From Dermacentor variabilis (Eukaryota > Arthropoda > Arachnida > Ixodida > Ixodidae), in assembly GCF_050947875.1 (NCBI RefSeq), contig NW_027460291.1:29573589-29637588 (forward strand): a stretch of 64,000 nt of DNA, given 5' to 3'. Numbering within the stretch: position 1 is the first letter of the stretch; every line of letters starts with the position of its first letter. The notes beneath the pieces are model-generated. The model was not told the DNA's origin. It did not search any database and saw nothing but the letters and a program-made list of their open reading frames with translations. Positions 19,682-30,430 of the stretch are shown here, one piece after another. The position numbers were made by a program, and so were the translations under genes.

Positions 19682-22600
19682 CGCCCACAGTTTTAGTGTG
19701 TGGCAGTGGAATTGTCGGGGATTCCACAACAAAAAGGCATCGCTGCGCCAATTAACTAGATCGATGGGGGTCAAACCAAAAGTAAATATGCTGCAGGAAA
19801 CTTTAGCGGACGAAGTAAAGCTAACCGGGTACAAATCGGTATGTAGAGAAAAAGATTGCGGGAGGGGATTGGCCACCCTCGTTGACAAAAAGCTACCCTT
19901 TATCGAACGCGATATCCATCTCGGATTGAGTAAAATCGAGTATATCCTAGTAGAAGTCGTACTCAAAAGGCACAAGGGCAGGGCGCAGAGTATCTTCTGC
20001 CTGAACATTTATAGCAGTCCCACCTACAAGAAACAAAGCTTTAGGGCACTTTTCAACAAGGCACTCGCAGTCGCAAAGAGCTCCCCGCTCATCATCGGAG
20101 GGGACTTTAATGCCCCCTACCAAGCGTGGGGATACGCTTGGAATACAAAGAAAGGTGAGAGGTTATGGAACCTTGCCGCGGACTTGGGACTGTGCCTGAT
20201 CACCGATCCGGCTTTCCCCACCTGCTGTGGCACGTCCACGTGCAGGGACTCTACGCCCGACCTAACTTTTGTCAACAACTCGAAACAAGCTAGTTGGGAA
20301 AACTCGGGCACCGATCTAGGCAGCGACCACTATATCATACACATAGGTATAGGCATGCCGAAACAAGAGACTAGAACCTTTCGGTGCATGTACTGGGACC
20401 TTTTTAGGAAAGTTAGAGCGAAGAGACTAGAATCGGAACCGATAGAAGCGGGCAGACAGTCCTTCCAGACGTGGATCAACCAGCTCGAAGAGGACCTCAG
20501 GGAGGCCACTAAAGAAATTAAGACCGAAGAAAACATAGATAGTATAGACAGTAGGCTCGCGCATCTGATCGAGGCCAAACAATCCATTCTGCAAAGATGG
20601 AAAACGCAAAGACTGAACCGAAAGCTCAGGAAAAAGATAGCGTTGCTAAACAGACAGATCGAGGAGCATTCGAGAACGCTCGTGAAACAGCAGTGGGACG
20701 AAGTTTTGCCACTTGGCAGACGGCAGAATCAAACATGGAGGCAGTTGGAACATCCTCAAACATCTATTGAACGAGAGCGACACTAAGTCAAACAAGAGAA
20801 CAGCAATTACAAAACTGGTACATCAAGTCAGCCAGTGCACGACTCAGGAGGTAGTCATGAGACAGCTCGCGGACAAATATCTCCCGCTCGAACAACCGGG
20901 CGATAGCGACGAACGCGTGGAGTACTGGGAAGACCGTGCGAGGAAATGGACCGCGATTTCACCGAGGGTGAGGTACGGGCTGCCCTCCATGGTCTATCTA
21001 GTAGATCGGCAGCCGGACCCGACGGTATTACCAATAAACTCTTAATGAATCTAGACGACGAGTCGATCACTTTCCTGACGGATCATTTCACCGAGTTGTG
21101 GAGAAAGGGAGACTATCCGGAGGAATGGAAGATAGCTAACACCATCCTCATACCAAAACCGGGCAAACCACTCCATCTGGATAACCTACGTCCAATCTCG
21201 CTTACATCGTGCATAGGTAAAGCTATAGAACACGTTATTCTTAACAGACTCACTAGATACGTCGAGCAAAATTACATACTCCCGTATAACGTGATCGGTT
21301 TCCGCCCCGGACTATCGACTCAGGACGCCATGCTCCTGATCAAACACCAGCTCATACACGTTAGCCCGGTGCCCGCGAGAGCGATTCTGGGTCTAGATGT
21401 CGAAAAAGCTTTTGATCGCATAGAGCACAAGGCCATCCTCGAGGTCCTGTCCGAGCTGGGGTTGGGCGAGAGGCTATACAGTGTAGTCAAGGCGTTTCTG
21501 GGCGGTAGGCAAGCGAGCCTCACGCTAGGTGAACTAAAATCGAAGGTGATGAACCTGGGAAACAGGGGCACCCCGCAAGGGGCCGTACTTTCGCCCATGC
21601 TATTTAATCTAGCAATGACCAGAGTCGCGAGGAAACTGGAAAGTATAGAAGGTATACACTTTGCAATATACGCCGATGACATAACCATATGGAGCGTCAA
21701 CGGTAACGTAGGCCAAACGGAGACCAGACTGCAGGAGAGCATACACGCCGTGGAAAGCACGCTAGGTGAGATGGGACTCAACTGTTCGGCGGCAAAGTCG
21801 GAGATTTTGGTCCTAAAACATCGACGCAGGGGTCGAACACCCAGGGGCTACGTCCCCGGGGAGGAACCCAAGATTATGTTACGCTGTCACGACGGATCCG
21901 CGATCAGGCAGGTGGAAAAGATTAAAGTTTTAGGCTTCCACATAGCAGCGGGAGGTACCAACCTGAATGCCATTCAACACATTTCAAACAAGACGGACCA
22001 AGTCATCAGGTTACTGAGGAGAATCAGCAACAGACACAGAGGCCTGGGTGAGGACAGCGCTCTAAGGCTAGTGCACGCCTTCGCTCTATGTCACTTCACC
22101 TACGTGGCAGGTCTATTTAAATGGTCGCAGGCCGAGCTGAACAAGCTAAACACTCTGATCAGAAAGTTAGTGAAGGCTACCCTAGGTATACCCATCAGCA
22201 GCTCGAACGTGAAGCTCATGAACCTAGGCGTACACAATACGATAGAAGAGATGGCGGAAGCGCAACAGATGGCGCAGCAGGAAAGACTGACGAAAACGCG
22301 AGCGGGCAGGCTTATACTCAAAGTGATAGGGACAGACCCAAATAGATCGATGAACCCGAAGGAATCTGAGGTAGAATTGGGCGCGAAACTTAGAGACGCG
22401 ATCAGAACCACCCCCCTCCCGAGAAATATGCACCCGGAACACAATGTTAGCAGGAGAAAAGCGAGAGCGAAAGCTTTCTTGAAAGAAATTGAACAGCTAG
22501 GACAGCAGGCGGCCCTTGTAGACGCTGCCTGGGTCAAAGGCAAAGAGGCCTACACCGCAGTGGTGGTCGACAGCCGGGGCGAGGTACGGGACGCCGTCAC

Positions 22601-23318
22601 CATCTTCACTAAGGATTCCACGGTGGCGGAGCAAGCCGCGATTGCTCTAGCCATCAGGAACCGTAAATGGTCTTTCATCTATAGCGATTCCAAAGCAGCA
22701 ATTAAGAGCTTTGACAAAGGCTATGTAGCTGGGACTGCGGCTAAAATTATCGACAAGGTCGAAACTATCAAAACTGAAATCCGCTGGTTTCCTGCACATA
22801 TGGGACAAGTGGACGAGACTCGGCCCAACCTCAACGAGGTGACGAACGACCTGGCACGAGGACTTGCTTGCCGTGCCGGTCAGAACCGAACCGACGCCCA
22901 CTACCATTCCGGGGAGCATAAAGATCAGTCACTAACTTACAACGACATCACTAAATATTACTACTTGGGGCGTAGGCAATTCCCTCTGCCACACGTAAAA
23001 TTGAACAGGGCTCAGGCAGTGACGCTACGTTTACTGCAAACCGGGACGTACCCCACTCCGTATTTCATAAATAAAATTCACCCCGAAACAGAAATTAGGA
23101 AAGAATGTAACGTGTGCAATGGCATCATTGACATCAGACACATGCTGGCGGGCTGTCCCGCGACTCTCGCCGACCGCGAAGAAAAATGGCTTTACTGGCA
23201 CAAGTTGATAACAAGCTCTTCATATCAAGATCAGCTACGGGCTGTCCAGAGGGTTCACGATGACGCCATAAGGCTCAGCCTGGCGGTGCCGACGTGGACG
23301 CGGCCGGCCTCGGTCTGA
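19674..23318 (+). pseudogene. LINE-C ORF2: endonuclease, RT, RNase H; two compensating indels
   Basis: I take the start at ATG 19674, inside the ORF1 stop overlap. The endonuclease spans about 19674-20360: Trp-Asn-Cys-Arg-Gly, Gln-Glu-Thr, Gly-Gly-Asp-Phe-Asn-Ala and Gly-Ser-Asp-His blocks are all present. RT spans about 20990-22000: Ala-Gly-Pro-Asp-Gly, Leu-Asp-Val-Glu-Lys-Ala-Phe-Asp, Thr-Pro-Gln-Gly-Ala-Val-Leu-Ser-Pro, and catalytic Tyr-Ala-Asp-Asp near 21668. RNase H is about 22515-22880 with Asp-Ala-Ala-Trp, Glu-Gln-Ala, Ser-Asp-Ser and a final Asn-Asp. A Cys-x2-Cys-x7-His-x4-Cys knuckle is near 23107. One base appears gained near 20702 and one lost near 20940, so 240 bases are read in another frame; all else is open. 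Confidence 0.85.
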
Positions 23319-23340
23319 AAAGACCGGGCTTCAGGACACT

Positions 23341-23368
23341 AATAAAGTTTTGTGAATGAATGAATGAA
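23341..23368 (+). terminator. LINE-C polyadenylation signal and TGAA tail
   Basis: AATAAA at 23341-23346 is followed by four perfect TGAA units (23353-23368). They mark the 3' end at which target-primed reverse transcription began. Confidence 0.75.
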
Positions 23369-23907
23369 CCAGCTGTTCCTGCGCTACGTCACCTGCCTTC
23401 TCGATTATGAACAGAAGCTACCATCTGAACTGTGCAATACACCCCATTACAATTAGTATGTCTTTGACAGCCTATTTGACATTTGGATGAAAGCAAAGGG
23501 AATCTTAGGACTCCGGCCAAAAATATATTTGCTTTACCGCGATTCATTACATGCAGTTCCGTGAAATAGAACACCAAGCCACAGGCTACCCGTAACTCAA
23601 GCCAGAACCACTCCCCACCCCCCACCCCACAATTCAGGATAGGCATCCCTGTGCTGGTTGTCATCCCTGCATTAATTCTGCAAAGTAATCGATTGCCTAA
23701 AGCACTTCCCGTCAATGAATTTGCCTTCATAAGGCTAAATAAATTCCACTGAATTCAGAGCTTACATGCCGAATCAAATAGAGGCTTAAGGAACGCGTGA
23801 GTGACACTTCTATTGATAAGTAGAGATCCGTCATTCAAGTATCCACATCACAAGACAACGTTGGAGTTATTTGAAGCATTTAAGTTTACTCATTTTCTTA
23901 GGTTCAC
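23369..23907. other. Unassigned DNA, probable PLBD intron
   Basis: No gene or repeat was recognised. It contains a short C/A-rich run (CCCCACCCCCCACCCC near 23615). Confidence 0.5.
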
Positions 23908-24134
23908 ATCTGGCTCGGCTATGGCGTTGCGCTGCTAAACACGAGGTCGCCTGCTCTATCGCACCGTGGCGGCTGCAGTTCGATGGCGGCGAAATTTCAA
24001 TACGCTCGTACACTTCGGCTTAGATGCACATTAAAGAACTCATGGTGGTCAATATAATTCGGAATACCACATTAAGGCGTGTTTATAATCAGACAGCAGT
24101 TTTGGCTCGTAAAACCGCCGAGTTTAATTAATAT
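23908..24134 (+). repeat. tRNA-derived SINE, older copy
   Basis: It aligns along its length with the well-preserved copy at 36719-36950, in the opposite orientation. It has a CTCGGCTATGGCG head, then GAGGTCGC, then the ATTTC/GATGGCGGCGAAAT body, then GTTTTGGCTCGTAAAACC near the 3' end. The internal promoter boxes are mutated. It is a RNA polymerase III-derived, non-autonomous retroelement that depends on LINE machinery. It sits in the presumed PLBD intron, 130 bases from an exon. Confidence 0.65.
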
Positions 24135-24264
24135 TTATGAAGACAATTTCACTCACGGGACAGCCACTGTCCGCTTATTTGGGTCGAAAAAGATGCCCCG
24201 TGACCCTAAGATTACTCCATTCTATAGCTGCTACCTTGCGTTGAGTGAATTAAACGCGTATTAC

Positions 24265-24417
24265 CTCATTAACGTGACCATAGAAAGTGCGTCGGCAACT
24301 TTGACGTGGTCCCGCTTGAAAATTTGGGCCCGCGGGTGCTTGTCGTAAGTGAACCAGTCGCCGTACTTCTGTACGTTGAACGGTGCACCACTCAGCTGGA
24401 ACATGAAGGGAGAGTAC
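24265..24417 (-). CDS. Phospholipase B-like (PLBD family) internal exon
   Basis: A 153-bp exon read from 24417 down to 24265. A pyrimidine-rich TTTCTTTCAACAG acceptor precedes it and GTAATA follows. It starts with one base (G) completing a Pro codon, then has 50 codons, then AG of the next codon. The encoded stretch includes Gly-Asp-Trp-Phe-Thr-Tyr-Asp, Pro-Arg-Ala-Gln-Ile-Phe-Lys-Arg-Asp and a final Met-Val-Thr-Leu-Met-Arg. These match the conserved C-terminal half of PLBD1/PLBD2 and insect lama. The family are Ntn-hydrolase-fold proteins of lysosome or secretory route, with reported or proposed amidase/phospholipase B activity. The catalytic Cys lies in upstream exons not seen here. There are no stops, and exonic G/C at third positions is high compared with the flanks. 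Confidence 0.88.
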
Positions 24418-26688
24418 CTGTTGAAAGAAATCAGAACGGAGCTTCCTGTACAGGCTGTTTTGTTTTAGACATACAGATTTTTCATAAAAGCATAAGGAGA
24501 GCAGTAAATGTAGGGTTTTTCCACACGCATTCCTTGGCGACGCAGGCATACTTTTACGCTATTAACTTAAGCTTCTGAAGAGTAATTATCAAAATTTCAA
24601 TAATTACCTTTTTTTCTTAGCGCCTGCGGGCTCTTGTCGAAACGGCAAATTTGGAGGCAGTGACATTTTTATGCACACTCATGATTTAAACATCCTGAAA
24701 ATCTCCCCTAATTCGAGATATTCGTCACCAAATTCCAAAACTCAATCGAGGCAATATCGAGACTGACATTGCTGACAATTATGATCCGGGGTCTGTTACC
24801 AGGTGGCAATGAGCCCCGTGCCTCGCAGGAGGGCAAACAGGGTGGGTTGAAATTTGAATGATAGCATATCGCGGCAAATCCTGAGCCGTTACACAGCCGC
24901 ACATGCTTACCAGGCAAAGCATGGCGCATCAGTTTCTGCTGTGACTGACCACAATTTCCGGCATCAAACTTCCTCCCATAAGTCGTCACGAGGCATGCCG
25001 GTCACATGCGATAGAGGGGCCGCCTTTTGAGCGCTCCAGCGGCGCTCACTTTCCATGCTGCCTGGTTTTACCGTTGAAATTCTATGTTAACTATCTCAAA
25101 GTTCCTCAAAGTTCCTTTCCACATCTATAAAAATTGAGAATGCTACCAGATGTGTCTGCTTCCAAATTCACCGTTTAAACAACTGCCCCTAAGGCACTAA
25201 TAAAGAAGTTAATATATTACCTTTCGTTACTCATTCTTTCGAAGCTCGCGTTATTAGGGGAAAATTTAACTTTTTGCAAACACCTCTGCAATAACACCAT
25301 GTTCTCTGCTTTTACAGCTTATTTATGAAAAGTCTGTATTCTCTAAAAAATGCAGCAGATCCAACGTGCCCTGTTGGAATCCACATACAGCGAAACTTTC
25401 CCTAAATGCATAAGGAGTGCTGAAGCACTTGTTTGTGTTTATTCAATGCGCGTGCAAAGTGAAATGGCACGCGTTAGTCAAGCATATTATAGACAAAATG
25501 CAATTTCTTGTAAACAAAACACATACGTGTGATATAAGCGTTAATTGCATGTCATCGTGGTGCTCACTTTGGTGTTTTGGAGCAGAAGTAGGAGCAAAAC
25601 TTTTGGCGCCATTCGTTTGGGGTACCCAACCTGCCCTTGGAGGTGCAGATGCGACCGTCCACGCCGTTGTCAGGCTGCGCAACGCATGCACGACAATGAG
25701 GGCATCTGATCCAGTACCCTCTGTCCCATCTCGTCGCTGCTTTCTGCGTCATGTCCTGCTCGCCCTCTCCACCAGAGGCCAACGACCCGCATGCGCAGGC
25801 CGGATGTAATACCTTCCACTGATGCGGGTGAAGTAGTGCGAGCCATCGCTCCTACATACGCGGCCGCCCCACATCCGAGTGAGCTGTTTGGCGAGAACAG
25901 CAACAGCAGGTGGCAGCCACGATCAACAAGTCAGCCGCCGGGGGGTTCACGATGAAAGCTTTGCTTTAAAGCTCTGTATATTCTAGACACGTGCGCATGC
26001 AAAGAGAAAGTGGATCGCGTGCAGGGACTTCAGTTGGGGAAACGACGTTAATGGCGAATGGGCAAACAGTGAATTGCAAAAAGAGGCATGCACTGGAGGT
26101 TCTCGAAACACGGTTGAGAAAGCAAGGCGTTTACTCAATCTCCTGTCTTTGGATTAAATCGATCAGTGTCAAACTTGGATTTCGTCCTGGCGATAAAGGT
26201 TTTTGTTGATTACACCATACTTGCGTGCCTACACGGAGATAAGGAGGTCATGTCTATACAGAGGAAGACGTTAGAAATACCGCTGATATGCAAATTAATT
26301 ACATTCCAGCTACTATAGCGCCACTACCACTGTACTAAAATGCTTATCCGAAAAAACTTGCATGAGAAATAAAGTACCATGTAGGGCTTACAGGTTCTGT
26401 AACGTAAAAAACAAGAATTCCTTAACTCACGGGTTTTCTGGAGAAATAAAGTGCAGATTGGGGGGGGGGGGCGCTGTCTATAACACAAATCTTATATCGC
26501 CGTTGCATTTTCTTCGATAATACATTTTCTTGTAGACATCGGCGCGCACAGTCGAGAAAGGCTCAAAAGACAGGCACACATGGGCACAAGCGCTGTTCTT
26601 CGGGAATATACACAGAGCTGTCCTTGGCATTTTACTTTGCTGCAGTGCTCAGTGCTCCGCTGCGACAGCGTGGGTTGTTGACACTTAC
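24418..26688 (-). other. PLBD intron (2271 bp)
   Basis: It is bounded by the GTAAGT donor at 26688-26683 and the CAG acceptor at 24420-24418. It carries no recognised transposon. Short open frames around 25417-25809 have no homology I know. A run of about 13 G lies near 26460. Confidence 0.75.
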
Positions 26689-26760
26689 GGGATATTGTAG
26701 CTTGGCCAGTAGGACTCCTTGCGGAGCACCGCCGTCACGTCCTCCGTGTGGATGAAGCCG
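26689..26760 (-). CDS. Phospholipase B-like (PLBD family) internal exon, 72 bp
   Basis: Read from 26760 down to 26689. The acceptor is a strong polypyrimidine tract ending TTTCCTGTCCAG, and the donor is GTAAGTG. One base completes a Pro codon, 23 codons follow, and CC of the next Pro codon ends the exon, so its phase joins both neighbours. It encodes Gly-Phe-Ile-His-Thr-Glu-Asp-Val-Thr and then Arg-Lys-Glu-Ser-Tyr-Trp-Pro-Ser-Tyr-Asn-Ile-Pro. The Tyr-Trp-x-Ser-Tyr-Asn-(I/V)-Pro signature is diagnostic of PLBD proteins. Reading frames through the intron side meet stops, which supports the exon limits. Confidence 0.88.
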
Positions 26761-28365
26761 CTGGACAGGAAAGAGGGGGACACGTAAAGCACCTGGGCGA
26801 CGTGTCTCAACCATAACCTACGGCTCTACGACTACACCGCATTAGACAAACGTAAGCGTTTAGTCATAACATGTCTAGACACTGCATGGCCAGCGCACGC
26901 CTGGCGTGCGTAGGCAAACTCGACTAAAACAGCCTAAGATGCAAGTAGAATTGAAATGAGCAAACGTAATCATCCCAGCGGAGAGAGTGCTCCTTTGCTT
27001 TTTGTATTATGAAAAACACTTTGGAAAGTGGAAAGTTTTCAAAACCCGTTTGCTGGGTGTCACTGAAAAAGTACTCCCGCAGTATTCTGAGTGAGGAATA
27101 CTGACACTGCGGTTGGGAGTCTAGAAACCGCGAATTCGTTGTGTTATGCAATTCAGTTAGGTACAATATGGGAAAACAAAGAGAAAAGATATCTGCACAG
27201 AACCAACTACAGCAATTTTCAGTGCAATGAAAGTGTATGCCGGCTGGTCCACCGAAACGAGCAAAGATTTGTAGCTCAGCCGATTCAGTATATAGAGGAC
27301 GCTATTAAAAACCCTGCTGCTGACCGCTTCAAGGTGCATGTCATGCTGTGTTTTGCGATCCAGTCGGTAGCAAAATTAGTCAAGGTCACTCAACCAAAAT
27401 TTGAGATTTTAAGTAATAGGGCAAGAGTTCTAAAGAGTAAATTGTAGACCACCCGCAGAAACGTTAAATTAAGCAATACTTAACGCAATATATTATGTTT
27501 TTGCACCATCGCAAAGTGAAACCACAAAATAAAAGTAAGAGAAAATCCCCTGACTATCTGCTTTTCTTCTCCAGCAGCACAGCTCTGGAAAGTGCCGCGT
27601 TTGAACAAACGTTGCATTTGACCGATACTGCGCTGGCGCTTAGAAAGTGACAGATTAGCAAGATTTGCGACGCATGAGTCTGATCACAGCTATGATGAAA
27701 CAACGCGCCTGTTGCTAACCGCAGCGCAAACAAAAACTCACTGCTGGCTTAAATTTCGCATCCAATTCCTCAGGCATTGCACTGTGATTTAGTCACGATC
27801 AGCACGCGAGTTAAAGTACTATTTATATATGCAGGGTGCAGTTTTGAGCGCTGCAATTACGGCTCACAAGTGGATAAGGATGGGATTTTTATATTTCGCG
27901 TGCTTACTGCTTGAGGTTTAGGATGGTAAAATGTGCTGAAACAGCCGTTTCCCGGAACCTTTTACAACATGTTCATTTGAAATTTTCATGCAAATGGAAG
28001 TCTTACCAAGTCGTTGAATAATTCTTTAGAAACATATATCTAAACAAAAATATTGTGACACGCTCCATAAGGCAGCCAACAGCACTCATATCATGCCCTG
28101 CTTCTGTAGTGCATTACAGACGCTGGAAATTATGTGCTGTGTAATTTAGGAAGCCCAAGATAGGCAGCTCGGTTCAGCAAATATCGTATGCGGTGGCGAC
28201 AGACCACGGAGGCACTGCGAATTTCGGTACCGATGTGGGAAGTTGCCACTGACGATTAAGCAACGTAGCTCGCTCTGTTATAGTCTAAATCATATCACTG
28301 TTCAAGTGTCAATAATTGCTTTTTGCAGAACTTAAAGACAATGCAGCTGAAAAAGAAACACCCAC
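26761..28365 (-). other. PLBD intron (1605 bp)
   Basis: It is bounded by the GTGGGT donor at 28365-28360 and the acceptor CAG at 26763-26761. No transposon or RNA gene was recognised. Confidence 0.75.
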
Positions 28366-28458
28366 GGCAAGGATTCCAGAATCCAGAGTAGTCCATCTGG
28401 GAGTTGCTGTCCTGATTTGAATTTGTTATAGTCGACGATCATCCATTGTTTGCTGTTG
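28366..28458 (-). CDS. Phospholipase B-like (PLBD family) internal exon, 93 bp
   Basis: Read from 28458 down to 28366. A T-rich tract ending TGTGCGCAG precedes it, and the donor GTGGGT is usable though not consensus. One base completes a codon (Tyr if the family pattern holds), 30 codons follow, and CC of a Pro codon ends it. It encodes Lys-Gln-Trp-Met-Ile-Val-Asp-Tyr-Asn-Lys-Phe and then Gly-Leu-Leu-Trp-Ile-Leu-Glu-Ser-Leu-Pro. These correspond to the NQWMIVDYK and LEQIP segments of PLBD proteins, directly upstream of the next exon's sequence. The three exons are collinear with the family and phase-compatible. Upstream N-terminal exons were not found. Confidence 0.88.
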
Positions 28459-29489
28459 CTGCGCACAAAAAAAAATACAGAAAACACAACTGAAATTAAA
28501 TCTCAAAAGCCATCAGTCTTGGAGCAAAGCATAGAATATGCGTGGTTTTCTTCGCATGAATACATTATCATAATTTAGAGTCTTAGCTCTGATGTGTACG
28601 GGAAGTACGGTAATACCGTAAAGTCCGAGGCGTGCGCATGCGTGCACTTTACCGTCTGGGAAGTCTTTCCGTATGGTCTACTGGACAGTAATGAGGATAT
28701 ACCGTAGCTGTGTGAGAAGCTTGATTGGCTAAGCCAATACGAGTCAAACTCGGTAAGAAAATGGCGTCAGCCGGATGGCCCTTTCGAGGCTACCGAATTA
28801 TAACCCGCTCAGCTTATCCCCACATTGCGCTTGCTGCAGCCTATATAGGCCACGCCAGTAACGAAAAACACATAAAAATTTCCCTGGCGATATATGGCGA
28901 AGGTATTGCGCTATAGCATTGAATCAACATAGCGACTCAAGGTATTGCCACCGTCGAAACGAGTTTTGTATGAGACGTGCATTGCAGCGGGACCCCTCTT
29001 TCGCGTTCCCCTAAGAACACTCGGCGCAATGCCATCTTCGAAATGCATTGCGCGGCGGTGCGTGCAAACTAGAGTGCACTAGAAAATGGCCGACTGGGCC
29101 AAACGGCACTCTTCTGCTGAGGCGCCGCGTGTGGGAAATTGTGCGAGGGCGCCGCGAGCATACGTTGTACACATACGTTGGTTTCCGCCGTGGGCGCAGA
29201 CACTACGTCGCTTCGACTTAGTGCTGAATTGAAACTATGTGTTCATTTATTGTACCCACAAGGTTTTACAGCATTGCAGAGGGGATGGGCATAGAAATAA
29301 CACGTACAAATTTGATAAGGAGCACTTTACATGAAACAGAAATATCAGAAAAAGCTGAAAAAAATGAATGAAAGATAATGGCAGGTTGTCATAAGGTGCA
29401 TGGAATCACATTGTGACACGTTATTTATTGTGATATGCATGCAACACGTGCCAATAAGAAGACGAAAAATGGGAAAACAAAGAGGCACC
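28459..29489. other. Unassigned DNA upstream of PLBD exon
   Basis: No gene was recognised. Around 28600-28710 several ACGGTA / TACCGT motifs lie in both orientations and resemble those at 40564-40599, perhaps ends of a small DNA transposon. Confidence 0.45.
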
Positions 29490-29760
29490 ACTTCCTTTTG
29501 AGTTATTTCTTTCCTGATTTCGTTTTGTTCCTCTTAACTAGTTACTCATGGCAGGTTTCTTTTCCATTGCCGCCAGCCATGAGATTATTTCAGTTTCTCT
29601 GACTTTCCGTTTGACATTCTTTATTGTTGTGTTGCTCACCATACAGGCCGCATACTTGCTGGTAAGCTTCCTAGTTCTCTTCGTCCACTGTGAATCAATG
29701 TTTTCTGTAAAGATACCTCAACACTGTCCCAGACCATTTACTTTCTTCCGTATTCTTCAG
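29490..29760 (-). mobile_element. LINE-A internal fragment
   Basis: A second, partial copy of the LINE-A region also found at 30340-30610, on the same strand. Similarity ends where the GGAT tail of the next LINE-A copy begins. It is most simply an older LINE-A copy into which, or next to which, another LINE-A inserted. Confidence 0.7.
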
Positions 29761-29769
29761 TAGTTCTTT

Positions 29770-29812
29770 GGATGGATGGATGGATGGATGGATGGATGGA
29801 TGGATGGATGGA
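29770..29812 (-). repeat. LINE-A tail expanded as (GGAT)n
   Basis: About eleven GGAT units (CATC on the element's own strand), much longer than the copy 1 tail. This suggests microsatellite growth from the retrotransposon tail. Confidence 0.9.
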
Positions 29813-29896
29813 AGTTATGAGCATCCCCTTTGGAACGGGGCAGTCCGTTGCGCCACGAAGCTCTTGCTATTATACTGCCTAATGTCCTACCTAGGT

Positions 29897-29898
<2 letters not shown>

Positions 29899-29963
<65 letters not shown>
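29899..29963. repeat. (CAA)n microsatellite in LINE-A 3'-UTR
   Basis: About 21 CAA units. Copy 1 has only a T-rich stretch with TTGTTG at the equivalent place near 3980, so expansion happened in this copy. Confidence 0.9.
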
Positions 29964-30003
29964 AAAAACATTATGAACTACCACACCCAAAATTTCTGAT
30001 CCC

Positions 30004-30430
30004 TTATTGCGAACTGTGCTTTTGTACGTCTCCGTTTTTTGTCATTTTCCTACTTTTATTCCACCAATCCGCCAATCGCCTCTTACTAATCCCTACTGCG
30101 GACATGTTTACTTTACCACTGCTCCCGCTGAACTCAAGGGCTTTAAGGAGGTCAGTGGTGCCTAAATCGACCGCTGGGTAGACGTCTTCACGTTCTAATA
30201 AAACATGCTCCGTCGTTTCCCTAGCTTTACCGCAGCAAGCACATGCTTCTTCGTCCTTTTTATATTTAGCTTTATAGGTGCGTGTTCTAAGGCATCCCGA
30301 TCTCGCTTCGAAAAGCAATGAGCTTCCCTTTGAGTTATCATAAGTTGTTTCTTTCCTGATTTCGTTTTTTCCACATAAGTAGTTACTGATGGCAGGTTTC
30401 TTTTCCATTGCCGCCACCCATGAGATTATT
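30004..30430 (-). pseudogene. LINE-A copy 2 ORF2 C-terminal region
   Basis: An open frame of 137 residues equivalent to 3535-3933. It has the knuckle Cys-x2-Cys-x8-His, but the last ligand position is Arg instead of Cys. It ends at 30004-30006. Confidence 0.65.

Larger units (their letters stand above)
17950..23368 (+). mobile_element. LINE-C, near-complete I-clade-like retrotransposon
   Basis: It has a 5' leader, an intact ORF1 (533 aa), an overlapping ORF2 (about 1215 codons with endonuclease, RT, RNase H and C-terminal knuckle), an AATAAA at 23341-23346, and a tail of four TGAA units at 23353-23368. RNase H in ORF2 is characteristic of the I group. Apart from two single-base frame changes in ORF2 it looks recently active. 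The 5' boundary is approximate, as no target duplication was recognised. Confidence 0.85.

Noticed and set aside
25417..25809. 130-codon plus-strand and 72- and 82-codon minus-strand open frames in the PLBD intron
   Set aside because: No homology recognised, no splice signals in register, and overlapping frames on both strands suggest composition.
26632..26814. 60-codon minus-strand open frame overlapping the 72-bp PLBD exon
   Set aside because: It is a different frame; the exon frame with splice sites carries the PLBD signature.
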